Positions 47,394 through 58,919 of a stretch of DNA of 64,000 nucleotides are shown in pieces (the first letter of the stretch is position 1; each line of letters opens with the position of its first letter). A program made the position numbers and the translations under genes. The notes beneath the pieces are model-generated. The model saw nothing but the letters and a program-made list of their open reading frames with translations. It was not told the DNA's origin and made no database searches. The stretch spans positions 744,001 to 808,000 of the forward strand of contig JAOWBW010000163.1 in NCBI GenBank assembly GCA_026119855.1. Direction: 5' to 3'. This stretch comes from Campanula takesimana (taxonomy: Eukaryota; Streptophyta; Magnoliopsida; Asterales; Campanulaceae).

Positions 47394-47405
47394 GCTCTGA
47401 TACCA
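47394..47405 (-). promoter_or_regulatory. Primer binding site (initiator tRNA-Met)
   Basis: Minus strand TGGTATCAGAGC, two bases inside the 5' LTR. This is the classic copia primer site. Confidence 0.95.
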
Positions 47406-47407
47406 CT

Positions 47408-48856
47408 TGTTGGTCCCAAAGGGCAACAAGGGTATGAAAAATAGCTAGAGGGGGGGGTGAATAGCTGTTTTAAAATTCTTTTCGTACCCTTGAAAAACTC
47501 AATTGCAAATGCGCACTTTATCAAGTAAGTGTTATGAAATGCGCCTAAGTGAGTGAGTGAAATGCACAGCGGAATTTAGTAATGAAAATAGGCGCAAAGT
47601 GTGATAAAGGGGCGCACACACACTCTAAGTATTTTGGCTCAAAGTGGTTGAAATAAGAAACTAAGGCAAATGAAATAACAACACCACACAATTCAGTTCA
47701 ATCAATATACAATGAGTAAACAAGCAAATAGTGAGTGAAGATAATAACTTAAAAGAAAAAGACAAGATAATAACACAAGCTATTTGGAGAGGTTCGATCA
47801 ATGAAAGATATACGTCCTCTACCAAGATGGTTAGTCTTGGATTTCTAATGGAGATCTTATATAATGAGTGAGTGTTACAAATTACAACTTTTGAGCTTCT
47901 ACACTAACTCAAGATCTAATATTCTATGAATGAACAAATCCAAAACAATAACCGGTGTATCTCTAAAAGATGGATCTAAATGATCAAACTTAAAGAGGTG
48001 CGTGTGTGAATTTAGGATCAAGGCTCTTTAGATCTTTATGATTTAGAGCACAATGAAACTAAAGTGTTATAGCTTGAAGATCTGGGCTAAGGATGAAGGT
48101 ATGAAGATGTTCTTGAGAAATTCTGGAAAAATGAAGGCAATCTTCAAATCTTCAACAAATGCTTTGAGAGAGAAATTCTTGAAATTCTTAGCAAAACTCA
48201 GCAACTTCAAAATGTTGAAGTTATGGGGTATTTATAGTGAACTTCAAAAAACTAGCCGTTGGAAATCCTTGTGGATAAGATGAGCTGTCGCTCGTTGATT
48301 GGAGCATGCATATATTATGGCCATTTTGACACTCAACATAAATGTGACCGTTATGGACACGTGTCAACAGATTAGGCGCATATGCATCTTTTAACCACCG
48401 TTGGATCATTGGCGTAATTTGAATTCTCTTCAAGTCTTTGAGTCTTTAGTAAATCACTGAGTGTTGAATGAACACTTTGAGGCGCATTGAGCCAAGAGGC
48501 GTATAGAGACTGCGCGCGCTAAGGCATATGGGGCGCATAGCGCGTAGCATAGCTTATAAAGAAATCCTTATGCGCGCGCTCTATATAACACATGGCGCGA
48601 ATGTAGAAGGTGCGTGGCGCGTGGCGCAGGAGGCGCATACGCGCGGCTCAAACTCACTGAGTGATTTTTCTTGAAACTTGATCTTCTTGCCCTATTTCTA
48701 AGCCTATTCTATAACAATGGACAACTTAAAAAATGAAGTATAAATACTTCTTACATGTGGGTCTAAAGTCCATGAAATAAAACTTAGGTGATGGATCAAT
48801 CAAATCTAATAAATCCTATTACATTAAAACTGAGATATGTGTGGGCATACCCAACA
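47408..48856 (-). mobile_element. 5' LTR of the Sirevirus-like copia
   Basis: 1,449 bp, same tips and TATA box (48228-48237) as the left copy. The GGCGC cluster lies at 48375-48650. Confidence 0.95.
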
Positions 48857-48934
48857 GACCCCGGCCTGGATTTGACACAGTTTCTGCACTCTAGGTCCGT
48901 CCGATCAGCAAAGTAGCTCCACACTCCCAACACA

Positions 48935-50009
48935 ATGTCAAGCGCCAAGTTTACTCAAGAACTCAACGACCTCAAAGCTCGACTAGAGGGGGAAGTGAGT
49001 CAGCTTTCTGAAGTATATGCTACGGTCCTATACGCCCGCTTAAAGAGAGAGATAGATAGAAGAAGAATTCATGACCCGTCTGCAAACACAAAAGGGATTC
49101 TTCGACAGAGAAATCAAATTTCTCCAAAATCAGTTACTAACCCGAGAAGAGGAGGTCAATGCACTTCGAAAGGGCTTACTCATGCAAGAGGAATACTACG
49201 AAAAGAAGGTCGACATGCTCCAAGCCTGTCTACAAGCTCAAAGAGAATGTTACAAGATGGAAGTTGAATCCAAAGCTAAAGCAAGGCAAAGGACCTATAG
49301 CAAGCTAGAAGGTGTCACCCAAAGTCAAGTGTTCGACACCCTTGTAGAAACCGGGAAAATCACACCGAGAGAGCCTACTATTCCCAAAGAATTCCCTCTC
49401 AATCATGCCCACCATCTCTTCTGCAACTTCCATAAGGCTACCGGTCACGACACCAACTCATGTCACCACCTCAAAGATGTGATCCAAGATCTCATAGACT
49501 CTAAGCAGCTAGGGGTTCCTAATGTAGTGACAAACCCTCTCCCAACTACGGGAGGAGGGATCAATGTAATAGAGATAGCTAGTAAGGAAGAGGAGACTAC
49601 TCGCCTAATCCCAAATGTGGGCGAGAGCACTCCAAAGTTTAATAATGAAGTTTCTTTCGGTTACATATTGTCTCATAATCAAGTACTAAGTATGGAAAAT
49701 AACAACTTTGTGCGTGAAGGGGGAAAACTTGCCATACTTCATGTTTCCTGAACCATGGATTGACCATAGGGGAAAGCGCCAGCCAGGCTTCGAAATCTTT
49801 GGTGACTGTGATCCATACTCGCTTGAAACAGAACAGATGCAATTCTCGTGGCTACCTCGAGAATTAGGGGGTACCAAGGCCGAAGCATTCAGTGAGTGGG
49901 ACTTTGTGTTGGGAGAAGACCCACTGCGCCAATTTCTCGACCTTTGCAAGCTAGAGGACACTCAGATTAATGCAATAGACAAAGGGGACGCTCCGAACCA
50001 AGACTACAC
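48935..50009 (+). pseudogene. Gypsy gag (plus-strand element), first part
   Basis: It starts MSSAKFTQELNDLKARLEGE at 48935. After a frameshift near 49060 it continues as a coiled-coil protein with a CCHC-like but incomplete finger (CNFHKATGHDTNSC, near 49415) and LKDVIQDLIDS. A second frameshift near 49735 leads into FPEPWIDHRGKRQPGFE. The frame is cut at 50009 by the solo LTR and resumes in phase at 52521 (QDYT then KLIEKS). No protease D(T/S)G motif is visible. Its upstream 68 nt and the 35 kb leader are one continuous region split by the copia. Confidence 0.8.
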
Positions 50010-52515
50010 TGTAACGCCCATCCTTATTCTTGTTAAATATTTGACTTGCTTGTTAAATTCTTGAACTTGCACATTATGTGCTAGTTTTACTTGGGTTAAT
50101 TTCTTAATTGCTTTAGAATATTAAGGTGGTTCTAGTTTTGACTTTTGGGTCATTTGTGAAAATATGACTTTAGGGGCCTTTTTATTAAAAGTGAAACTTG
50201 AGGGGCCTAAGTGTCATTTCTTGAAACTTCTAAGTATATCTTGTTGTTGCCTTCTTCTCTGAGGCAAAATTTCCTAAATTTTTTTACGTTCATCTGTGAA
50301 GAAAGTTAGGGTTAGAGTTTTACCCTATTCTCGACTCCTCGAGTTTAATTATCTCTCTGTTCTTGATTCTGATCCCGGATAAATATTCGTGGCGTTGAAT
50401 AGAGCGTTTCCTGCCGAACATAAATAAATTTGGGTAAACTTGATTTCGGACTAGGTAAGTTATTAGCTCCCCCTTGCTTGTAATAACATGCATATATGTT
50501 ATTCCTGATACTTGTGCTTGTCAATTTCATGTTTGGGGTGATTTTTGTGATACTTGTAATTTTGGGACAAAGGGAGTAATAACCCTCTGTGTAGAAAAGA
50601 AAGAGTACACTTGAAATAGGTGTTTGAACTTGTTAGTGCATTCCTGAGAATTGTTAGAATGTTAGTAAAAAGTTACTCCTACGCTTGGGACGGAGAATTG
50701 ATAAGCCTGGGAAGAAATGAACATTTGCTGAAATTTGTACCAGGCGCCCGCCCGCGTGACCCCCATAGAGCCCGCTCGGTCCTATGGGAGACCGCCCTTT
50801 TTACCAGGGTTTTTGGTTCCAAAAGTCTAGTCTGGGCGACCGCCCAGGTGGGGAGTGGGCGACCGCCCAAGTCCCCTGTTTCACAAATGTTGTTTAAACT
50901 CAAATGAAATGAAACCTTACCCCTCCTAAGGCATAGAGCCTTAGTATAAGGTGTCCTAGTAAGTGTATATGTACCTTTTGGGGTATTAGAACTTAGTCTC
51001 GAACATGAACACTTATAGAACTCAAATGAGAACTAAAGTATAAGAGTAACAACTCTTCTTTATGTCTTGAAAGTGATATAGCAAGCACTAATGTGTTATG
51101 CTTGTCTTGATACCAATGTTTGTGTACCTTAGGGGCATTAGAACAATGTCTTGCGCTTGAACATATTAAGAATATGATTAAGAACTTGTAAGTATGAGAT
51201 GTATAACTCATTTACTTAGCTTGAACTTAAAGTATAAGACAATAAAATCTTGTACATGACTTGAACATCCATAGAATTGGATTAAGAACTCGAATATAAG
51301 ACGATAAAATCTTGTACATGTCTTGAAACCAATACATGTGTATGGTAATGAACTAGAAAGTGCTATGAACAAGCACTAACGTGTATGAGACATGTTCTTG
51401 ATGTGTATGTGCAATCATTGCATATAGTTGCTTGATAACAATGTGACTTCTTGATTACTTGAAGCATGTTCCTTGATTGAGCTAGTCCACTAATTTTGGA
51501 TTAGTTCTACTCTCGTAGTTCAAGTAAATACCTACTTGTACATTTTTGTGTGAGTCCAGCTGGTCCTTGCTTGTTCGGAGGTATATAGGTTCACGCTTAT
51601 CATGAGGCTGGGGCCAAAGTGATAATCGGGGATCTATGTATCTGCGCTTGACCCCTTACTACAGGCCATAGTAAAGGCATATCTTCCTTTGTTAGAGCAA
51701 TACGCCTGATAAAAGTGAATTCTAAACTTGTGGAACACCTCGTGAATCTTGATCTTGGGAATGACACTGGTTATCGCGTCTTCTTATATATACTGCATAA
51801 GCAGTTTCTTGATATTGATCGTGATTGTCAAAAGTAATACAAGCTACGACAACAATGGTATTCTTGGGAGCAATAAGGAAGGAAGCAATATCCTTTGTAA
51901 CGTGCTAGCTTAGACTTATATGCTACTTGATGAGTTGGCTTAGCCTCTCATATACTTGTTACTTGATGATACTCGATACATGATTAATTGAGTATCTACT
52001 TGAATTGCATGATAATATGTCATGTAGTTGCATCTAATAGCTTACTGAGATTTATCTCACCCCGTTCCTTATTTATTTGTTTTCCTTAGATCAAAGGAAG
52101 GCTAGTGATAGTGCACAGTGAGGCTCGACATAGCTGGGAGCTTACTACGCAGGTTGTTATTCTTTTGGGGCTTGTGTCCTTTTACACTTTGGTGAGGACA
52201 ATTTTGTATGGGTTGTATAACTCCTTATTTTGGGGTAGACAGTCTTGTATAGTACTTGTTGTCTCTAGACATCTTGTAATGCCAGCTTATGTGCTAGGCA
52301 TGTCTTCCGCTGTATGTAACCAAGTTTGGTTTTAATTTTCTTGTCTAGAACTCGTGTTGTGAGCTATTTTAGCTCCTTACGCTAGAGTATATATATCATG
52401 TCAGTTTGTTATAAGAAGATGTCATCCCGTTTCTTGTTAGTTTCTCGATTCTTGTTAGTTACGCGCACTAGGTTCGAGGTTCTATTAGGGAATCCCGGGA
52501 CTTGGGGGCGTGTCA
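50010..52515 (+). mobile_element. Solo LTR, 2.5 kb
   Basis: It starts TGTAACGCCC and ends GGGGGCGTGTCA, and is flanked by TACAC (50005-50009 and 52516-52520). No internal retroelement genes are present, so it is a solo LTR left by LTR-LTR recombination. TGTAAC(G/A)CCC tips and the length fit a Tekay-like chromovirus (inference). Two GGGCGACCGCCC words (50834-50845 and 50857-50868) lie 23 bp apart. The orientation is arbitrary. Confidence 0.9.
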
Positions 52516-55500
52516 TACACCAAGCTCATCGAGAAGAGTGACGAGCCTATCCAGAATTGGTATACAACTGCGGGACCCATAGCAAGTGAAGACTTCCTGA
52601 TCAAAGAATTAGGATGTACTCCCCATCCCCATAGAGAAAGAAAATTTGTAACTCTTACCTTAGAGTCAGATACCGCTACCGATGAGCTCACCCAAGAGGA
52701 CTCGGATGCCATCGCGGAATATGTATTCCCTTACTTTCTTAATGAAAAAATAGATCTTTCTGAGTATCCCGAGATTGCTAGCGTCCTAAATGATTAATTA
52801 ACTAATAACTCTAACGAATTAGATAATAATGAGTCATATGACGAGATAGATCAAGAAAATGAACAAATCTTAAAAGAAATTAATAAGCAAGTAGGTCTTC
52901 GTGGCGGAAATGGTCCTATTGATGCCGAATAAATGCAAACAGTTAATCTGGGGATGGACGATGATCCGAAAGAGACCAAGATTGGCAATTTCTTCAAGGG
53001 GGAAGACCGACAAGCCCTCATAGCGCTTCTCCGAGAATTCGTAGATGTGTTCGCTTGGTCCTACAAAGATATGCCGGGGCTAGCCAATTCGATTGTTGAG
53101 CACAAGATACCGCTGCTTCCTGATTCAAGGCCAGTCAAATAGAAACTCCGCAGAATTAAGCCAGAGTGGTCGGTACAAGTCAAACAAGAAACAGAGAAAC
53201 TCCTGAATGTTGGGTTCATCAAAGTGATAGAGTATCCAACCTGGGTGGCCAATACTGTACTGGTTTCCAAGGCAAATGGAAAGATCCGCGTCTGTGTTGA
53301 TTTCCGTGATCTCAACAGAGCATCTCCGAAAGATGATTTTCGTTTTCCCAACATAGACATGCTCGTTGACAATACCGCGAAATACGGAGTCCGTTCATTC
53401 GTAGATAGATTCTCCGGTTACAACCAGATCCTCGTGGCCAAGGAGGACCAACACAAAACAGTGTTCACCACACCTTGGGGGACGTTCTGTTATACGTTCA
53501 TGCCATTCGGACTCAAAAATGCCAGAGCCACTTATCAGAGAGCTGTAACTGCATTATTTTATGACATGATACATAAAGAAATGGAGGTGTACGTCGATGA
53601 CATGATCATACACTCCTAAGGCTCTGATGGACAGCACTTCGTTGACCTTAGAAAGGTCTTTGAGAGGTTGAGTCGCCACAAGATGAGACTTAATCCGGCC
53701 AAGTGCACATTTGGGGTAGTGAAAGGATACGTCCTCGGGTACATGGTCACCGACCGTGGCATAGAAGCGGATCCCATTAAAATCAAAGCCATCATTGACA
53801 TGCCTCCACCTAAGACGCAAAAAGAAGTCAAGGGATTTATGGGTCACCTTCAATACATTAGTTGTTTCATTAACCAACTCACGACGATGTGCGAGCCCAT
53901 TTTTAAGCTCCTCAAGAAGAATGCATCCTTAGAATGGACCGAAGAGTGCCAAGAAGCCTTTGAAAAGGTTAAGGAGTACTTAGTGAATCCGCCAGTGTTA
54001 GCTCCAGCGCATAAGGAGAAACCGTTAACCTTGCACCTCACAGTCAATGATGCTGTATTAGGGGCTATGCTAGCATAAGAGAAACCCAATTCGAAGAAAG
54101 AAAACGCCGTATACTTTGTCAGTCGTCGCTTCTAAGGGGCTGAATTGAATTACTCTACATTAGAAAAGTCGTGTGCTGTACTGGTATGGGTAGCTGAGAG
54201 ACTAAATCCGTATATGGAGGCATTTCCTATACAACTGATTGCCCGAATGGACCCAATGAAGTACATCTTCGAGAAGTCGCATGTCTCCTCTAGAATAGCC
54301 AAGTGGTACTTTATGCTCGCGGGGTACGATATCACTTACATCACACAGATATCCGTGAGAGGAAGAGTCTTCGCGGATCATTTAGCCGAATTTCCATATG
54401 ATGATGCGAAGGGGGAAGACCCGCGATTCCCTGATGAGGACATCATGGCAATAGCAGAAAATAAGTGGCAATTATTTTTCGATGGCGCTGCCAATAAACG
54501 GGGATATGGCATTGGCATGTTACTAGTAGATCCCTCAGATTTCTACACTCCACTTGCAATACGCCTTGACTTCGAGGCCACTAACAATATTGCCGAGTAC
54601 GAAGCTTGCATAGCGGGGCTTGAAGCAGCTTTAGAAAGAAACGTGACCGAACTAGAAGTGTACAGAGACTCACAACTTATAATCTATCAGTCACTCAAGA
54701 AGTGGAAGGTACAAGATCCTACACTCCAGAAATATAACGACCATCTCCAAGACTTGGTCAAACAGTTCAGAGAGGTCACTTTCTACTATCTTCTTAGAGA
54801 TAAGAACCGCTTAGCAGACTCACTAGCCATGCTGGCGTCACTTGTGGAGATCCCCGAATGGACTGAGGTTAAAACCTTCAAAGTCACGAGGCGAAAGACT
54901 TCTGCTTATTACTCAATCATAGACCTGCACGACTGCGGAGAAGAGTATGGCTCTGTTTCCGTAAATACCTTGGACGATAAACCTTGGTATTATGATGTAT
55001 GGAGTTTTCTCCTAGACGAAACATTTCCATCAGATGCATCACCTAAAGCGAAGATAGACCTCAAACGGTTTGCCGCCCGATTCATCATTATAGGTGATCG
55101 CCTCTACAAGAAACACCACGAGCAGTGTCTACTTTGTGCCGACGAACACGAAGCTGTAGAAATCATGGACCAAGTCCATCAAGGAGTCTGTGGAACCCAC
55201 ATGATTTTTTTTAATGGCAATATGCTAGCAAAGAAAATCATCCGACTAGGGTAATATTGGGCCACAGTGGAAGCCGACTGCACCGACATGGTTAAGAAAT
55301 GCCACAAGTGCCAGATACATACCAACTTGCAACACGCACCACCGTCCGTGTTATACCCCATGACATCCACTTGGCCATTTTCTACGTGGGGAATAGACGT
55401 CATTGGCAAAGTTTCACCGACAGGTTATAATGGGCATTCATTCGTATTAGTCGCCGTTGATTACTTCACTAAGTGGATCGAGGCTCAATCCTACAAAGTC

Positions 55501-56229
55501 TTGAATGCCAGAAAGGTGGTTGAGTTCATTAATACCAATATCATATGCCAGTATGGGGTACCTCATGAGATGATATCTGAAAATGGCTCATACTTTGAGA
55601 AAGAATACGACCAACTACTTGCAGAGTACAAGATAGAGAGACATCAGTCGTCACCATACCGACCACAAACCAATGGAGCAGTCGAAGCTGCTAACAAAAC
55701 CATTGAGACCATCATTAGGAAAATGGCTAAGACTGGCAGAGATTGGCTCGACAAGATACCTTTTGCACTCTGGGGCTACCACACTTCAATCCGTACTGCC
55801 ACCGGCGAAACCCCATACGCCCTAGCCTATGGGATGGAAACAGTGCTACCAATCGAATTAGAAGTACCATCACTAAGGGTTCTCCTAGAAAACCAAGTGA
55901 GCGAAGTCGCATGGTTAGACAGCCGTTATGAACAACTAGCCCTGCTGGATGAACGACGACTCCAAGCCGCCGAGCATATCCAAGCGTATCAACGAAGAAT
56001 GGCCCGAGCATTCAACAAGAATGTCAAATCCAGAAACATAAAAGAAGGGGACCTTGTCCTACGTGAACATCATCCTGGACCATTCAACCCTATGGTAAAG
56101 TGGGGACCAAGATAGATAGGCCCTTACATAGTCAAGAAGGTATTCTCCGGAGGAGCGGTATAACTCGCGGACCTAGATGGAGATCAACTGCCCTTCAATA
56201 TGGACAAGCTGAAGAAGTACTATTCATAA
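52516..56229 (+). pseudogene. Gypsy pol: reverse transcriptase, RNase H, integrase
   Basis: A single frame runs through about 3.7 kb. RT: VFAWSYKDMPG, GKIRVCVDFRDLN, FMPFGLKNA, YVDDMI (53590). RNase H: FFDGAANKRGYGIG, NNIAEYEA, DSQLI, NRLADSLA, all key acidic residues present. Integrase: HQGVCGTH/CHKC finger, WGIDVIGK, ISENGSYF, GAVEAANK. In-frame stops lie at 52795, 52930, 53140, 53617, 54076, 54133, 55252, 56113 and 56161, yet I find no frameshift. The second catalytic Asp of integrase is Glu (codon 55579). There is no chromodomain, in line with Tat. Confidence 0.92.
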
Positions 56230-56394
56230 GTTCATCCCCTATTTCAAAAAGAAAAGAAAAGAAAAGAGGAAAGCTCGCTAGGTTGAAAACCAGCAAGGGC
56301 GGCCTAGGCAAAAATTAGAGCAGAGAGCACGAGAAAAGGAGCCCGCTAGATTGAAAACCTGAAAGGGCGGTCTAGGCAAAATCAGGGTGTGCAT

Positions 56395-56450
<56 letters not shown>

Positions 56451-56460
56451 GGGGACAGTC

Positions 56461-56488
56461 TCGTACGAGACACCTATGTCTCGTACGA
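56461..56488. promoter_or_regulatory. Paired CGTACG palindromes, pair 3
   Basis: GTCTCGTACGAGAC and ATGTCTCGTACGAGACAT with centres 20 bp apart. Confidence 0.8.
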
Positions 56489-56530
56489 GACATGTCAGTC
56501 AGCAGACATATTTTCCTCTTTCTTAAACAA

Positions 56531-56588
56531 GAACTACGATGACCTGAGATCCTTATTTAATTGATGTAAAAGGAGAACGTAGGCAGCC
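56531..56588 (+). other. Conserved hairpin block, copy 4
   Basis: GAACTACGATGACCTGAGAT at the start and GAACGTAGGCAGCC at the end, with a longer middle than the other copies. Confidence 0.7.
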
Positions 56589-56769
56589 TTTTGGTCTGGT
56601 CTATTCAATAAATAAAATCAAAGTCTTGTCTTCTTATTAATTGAATGCATTTCAAGAAAGCAATAAGAAAATTCCTAACATGAATACCAACTTGCGAAAG
56701 AAAATAAATAAAATACTAAAAATCTAAACATTGGTCTATCTATGGCAATCTCTCGATACTCCTAAGGGT

Positions 56770-58266
56770 CTATTTCTTCCTTGACATAGTAAGGGCTTGA
56801 CCGTGATCCGCCTTGTCATTCCTCTTCCTCTTGTGCAAAGGTATCTCAAAACCGGGAGGAACATCAAGTCGACTGAACACCGAGGGAGTCAGTCTCACGA
56901 ACACATGAGGCCTATCCAGAGCTTGGAATTTACCGGGAAGTCCATTTGCTCTCTTCTCGTAAAAGTCACTATCCAAAAAGTCTTGAGTGGCATCTACACG
57001 GATATTAGAAGGATCCTCCTTAGCTTCCTTCTTCCTCAAATTCAAGCTAGGCTCGAATTGGTCCCCCAATAGAGAGCGGCGGATCTCATTAATACCCTCG
57101 ACGTTGGGATGGAGTTCTGAGAGAAACCAATCCAAGTATTTGTCCAAAAAATAGATACTTCCTCCATCATGAAGAAGATTGGTCCAACGATCCATAGTGG
57201 TGCCCTGCCCCCAAGCGCGAGCCAAGCTCGTAGAGAACTCTGAACCCATGAAAGAAATGTCTCGAGGTCGTCCCCCTAACAAGAAAGTGTCCTGCTGCTG
57301 ACCGAATTGTCGCATTACCCTCCGAGCAAAATAGAAAGAGGAGTCCCTCAAACCCGAAAGGACGACCCTGTCGTACCCAAGGGTATTAGCTACGAACCTC
57401 CTCACCTTCCAAAAGGATGGGCACCAAGCAATATCATTGGTCTCCGCTTTAGCAAAAAGATGAGCCCACTCCTCAATGTTGAGACCCTTCACTAACAGTC
57501 TCCACCTATGGAAAGCATAAGGTGAATACTCGATTGGAGAGTCCAACAATTTGAAATGTTCTCTGAGCCAAATAGTCAACAGTAATGGACTTCCCCGAGT
57601 CATAGAGCCGGTTCGGTGTAACTCATCAAGACCATAAAGGGTCTCCCCCAAGATAAGAGGAATTATGTTGAAGGCCCGTCCTCTAGCTTGCAGAACGATG
57701 TCCACGAGATCCGTGTTCGCCATGCCACACTTGCTCATGAAAAGTACGCTTCAAAATAAGCACAATGCCAAGAGGCAGCACTGGGAATTCGCACCGTGAC
57801 CACGAGTCACTCGACCTTTAAATCTCATAGGCAAAGCGTGGAGATCGACATAGCGGTTATGAATATAACTCTGTGCCTCAGGAAGGCCAATACCCAATAA
57901 GTCCCTAAGAGACTCTGTCGGTACCTTGTCACAATTAGGAACCTCAATCACCCTGGTCAACGGCATATCCAAGATAGCCGCCATCTCCTCTACAGTAGGG
58001 ACCATCTCATTAAGTGAAAAGTTGAAGAGGTGAGTCGATGGATCCCAGAAGCGTGCAACTCCCTTTAAAAGGTCCCATTCCGGTTTTAGATTCTTCAAGG
58101 TGAAAAGAATCTTAAACCTGAACATCTCCACGAATCTCTCTTGGCGAGGTTTATTGAATGAGCGAAAGAACGTTGCTAAATTACCCTTGTAGCGTTCTAC
58201 TAATTCTGAGTCCAAAGAGAACTCATCAACAATTATTAATGAAAGGACGGACTTACTTAGGGCCAT
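56770..58266 (-). pseudogene. Antisense gene B of the plus-strand gypsy
   Basis: The frame from ATG 58266 (MALSKSVLSLIIVDEF) to the stop at 56770 gives 498 codons and has one in-frame TGA at 57751. The N-terminal half has ARFWDPSTHLFNFSLNEMVP then TVEEMAAILDMPL. This is the layout of plant retroelement-associated domains of the DUF7745 / plant mobile domain type (from memory, not searched). The second half has LILGETLYGLDEL, LLLTIWLREHF and a basic tail (HKRKRNDK). Its function is not known. The frame extends upstream to 58323 without an ATG. Confidence 0.75.
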
Positions 58267-58352
58267 TGGGAGCAAAAGGTTGAGAATTTTACTCCAAAAG
58301 AAAGGTTCCCAGAACTGATTCAAGGCTGCATGGTATTCTAGGACAGACTAGA

Positions 58353-58366
58353 GGTGTTTATATACA
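58353..58366 (-). promoter_or_regulatory. TATA box of antisense gene B
   Basis: Minus strand TGTATATAAACACC, about 90 nt upstream of ATG 58266. Palindrome pair 4 lies 60-90 bp further upstream. Confidence 0.7.
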
Positions 58367-58425
58367 AGTTTGGACACCAAATCCTCGAGGAAAAAGGAGA
58401 AACAGCCGCAGATTCAGAGGATGAC

Positions 58426-58453
58426 TCGTACGAGACATCGATGTCTCGTACGA
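58426..58453. promoter_or_regulatory. Paired CGTACG palindromes, pair 4
   Basis: GACTCGTACGAGAC and ATGTCTCGTACGAGGA with centres 20 bp apart, immediately upstream of the gene B TATA box. Confidence 0.8.
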
Positions 58454-58919
58454 GGAATCTCCCCATTCAGAACAACAATAACTCTGCACAAATCCCAGGT
58501 TGCCCGACAAGTCAAAACATGTCTCAATCACCCCAAAAACTCACCCAAAACAGTTCATACATCACATATAAATGGCCCAACGCGATTCCATCTCATAAAA
58601 TTACCCCTTGGTTGACCAACCGGATATGAGTCAATACATTTACACAGTCAGAAAAAAAAACTAAAATCAACTAATGTATTGTGTGTTAGATTTAGGAAAT
58701 AACTGTTGCATAGGTACAAACCAAAGAAAGAAAAAGTTATCTTCGCCTACGCCGAGGCAATAAATACATCATCAACAAAAAGAGGGGGAAAAGGGGATCC
58801 TATCTACCCGGTATCAAAAGAAAGTAGACGTCGCCGTTTCCACGTGATCACTCGTCCATCCGAGGTCTCTTCCCGCAAGAGGCTGACTCTGCTGTCTGAC
58901 GAGCCAACCTGCCTAATAG

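Larger units (their letters stand above)
35552..48856 (-). mobile_element. Sirevirus-like Ty1/copia retrotransposon, complete and young
   Basis: Two 1,449-bp LTRs (35552-37000 and 47408-48856) are flanked by the duplication GACCC (35547-35551 and 48857-48861). I count about 14 substitutions and two 1-bp length differences between the LTRs, near 1%. The primer site TGGTATCAGAGC (initiator tRNA-Met) and purine tract ATAGGGGGAGAT are in place. Order on the minus strand: LTR, gag, protease, integrase, RT, RNase H, GGCGC-rich spacer, accessory gene, LTR. The very large gag, this tract and the extra 3' gene are Sirevirus traits. Several stops in pol suggest it could not mobilise itself. Confidence 0.95.
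56230..56769 (+). other. Post-pol non-coding block with structured motifs
   Basis: In order: a GAAAA-rich stretch, the tandem CTAG block (56273-56314 and 56341-56380), an (AT)n microsatellite (56398-56444), palindrome pair 3 (56461-56488) and hairpin block copy 4 (56531-56588). No protein is encoded. Confidence 0.8.

Noticed and set aside
50620..50907. 95-codon ORF in the solo LTR
   Set aside because: It covers the GC-rich palindromes and has no similarity or context; LTRs do not normally encode protein.
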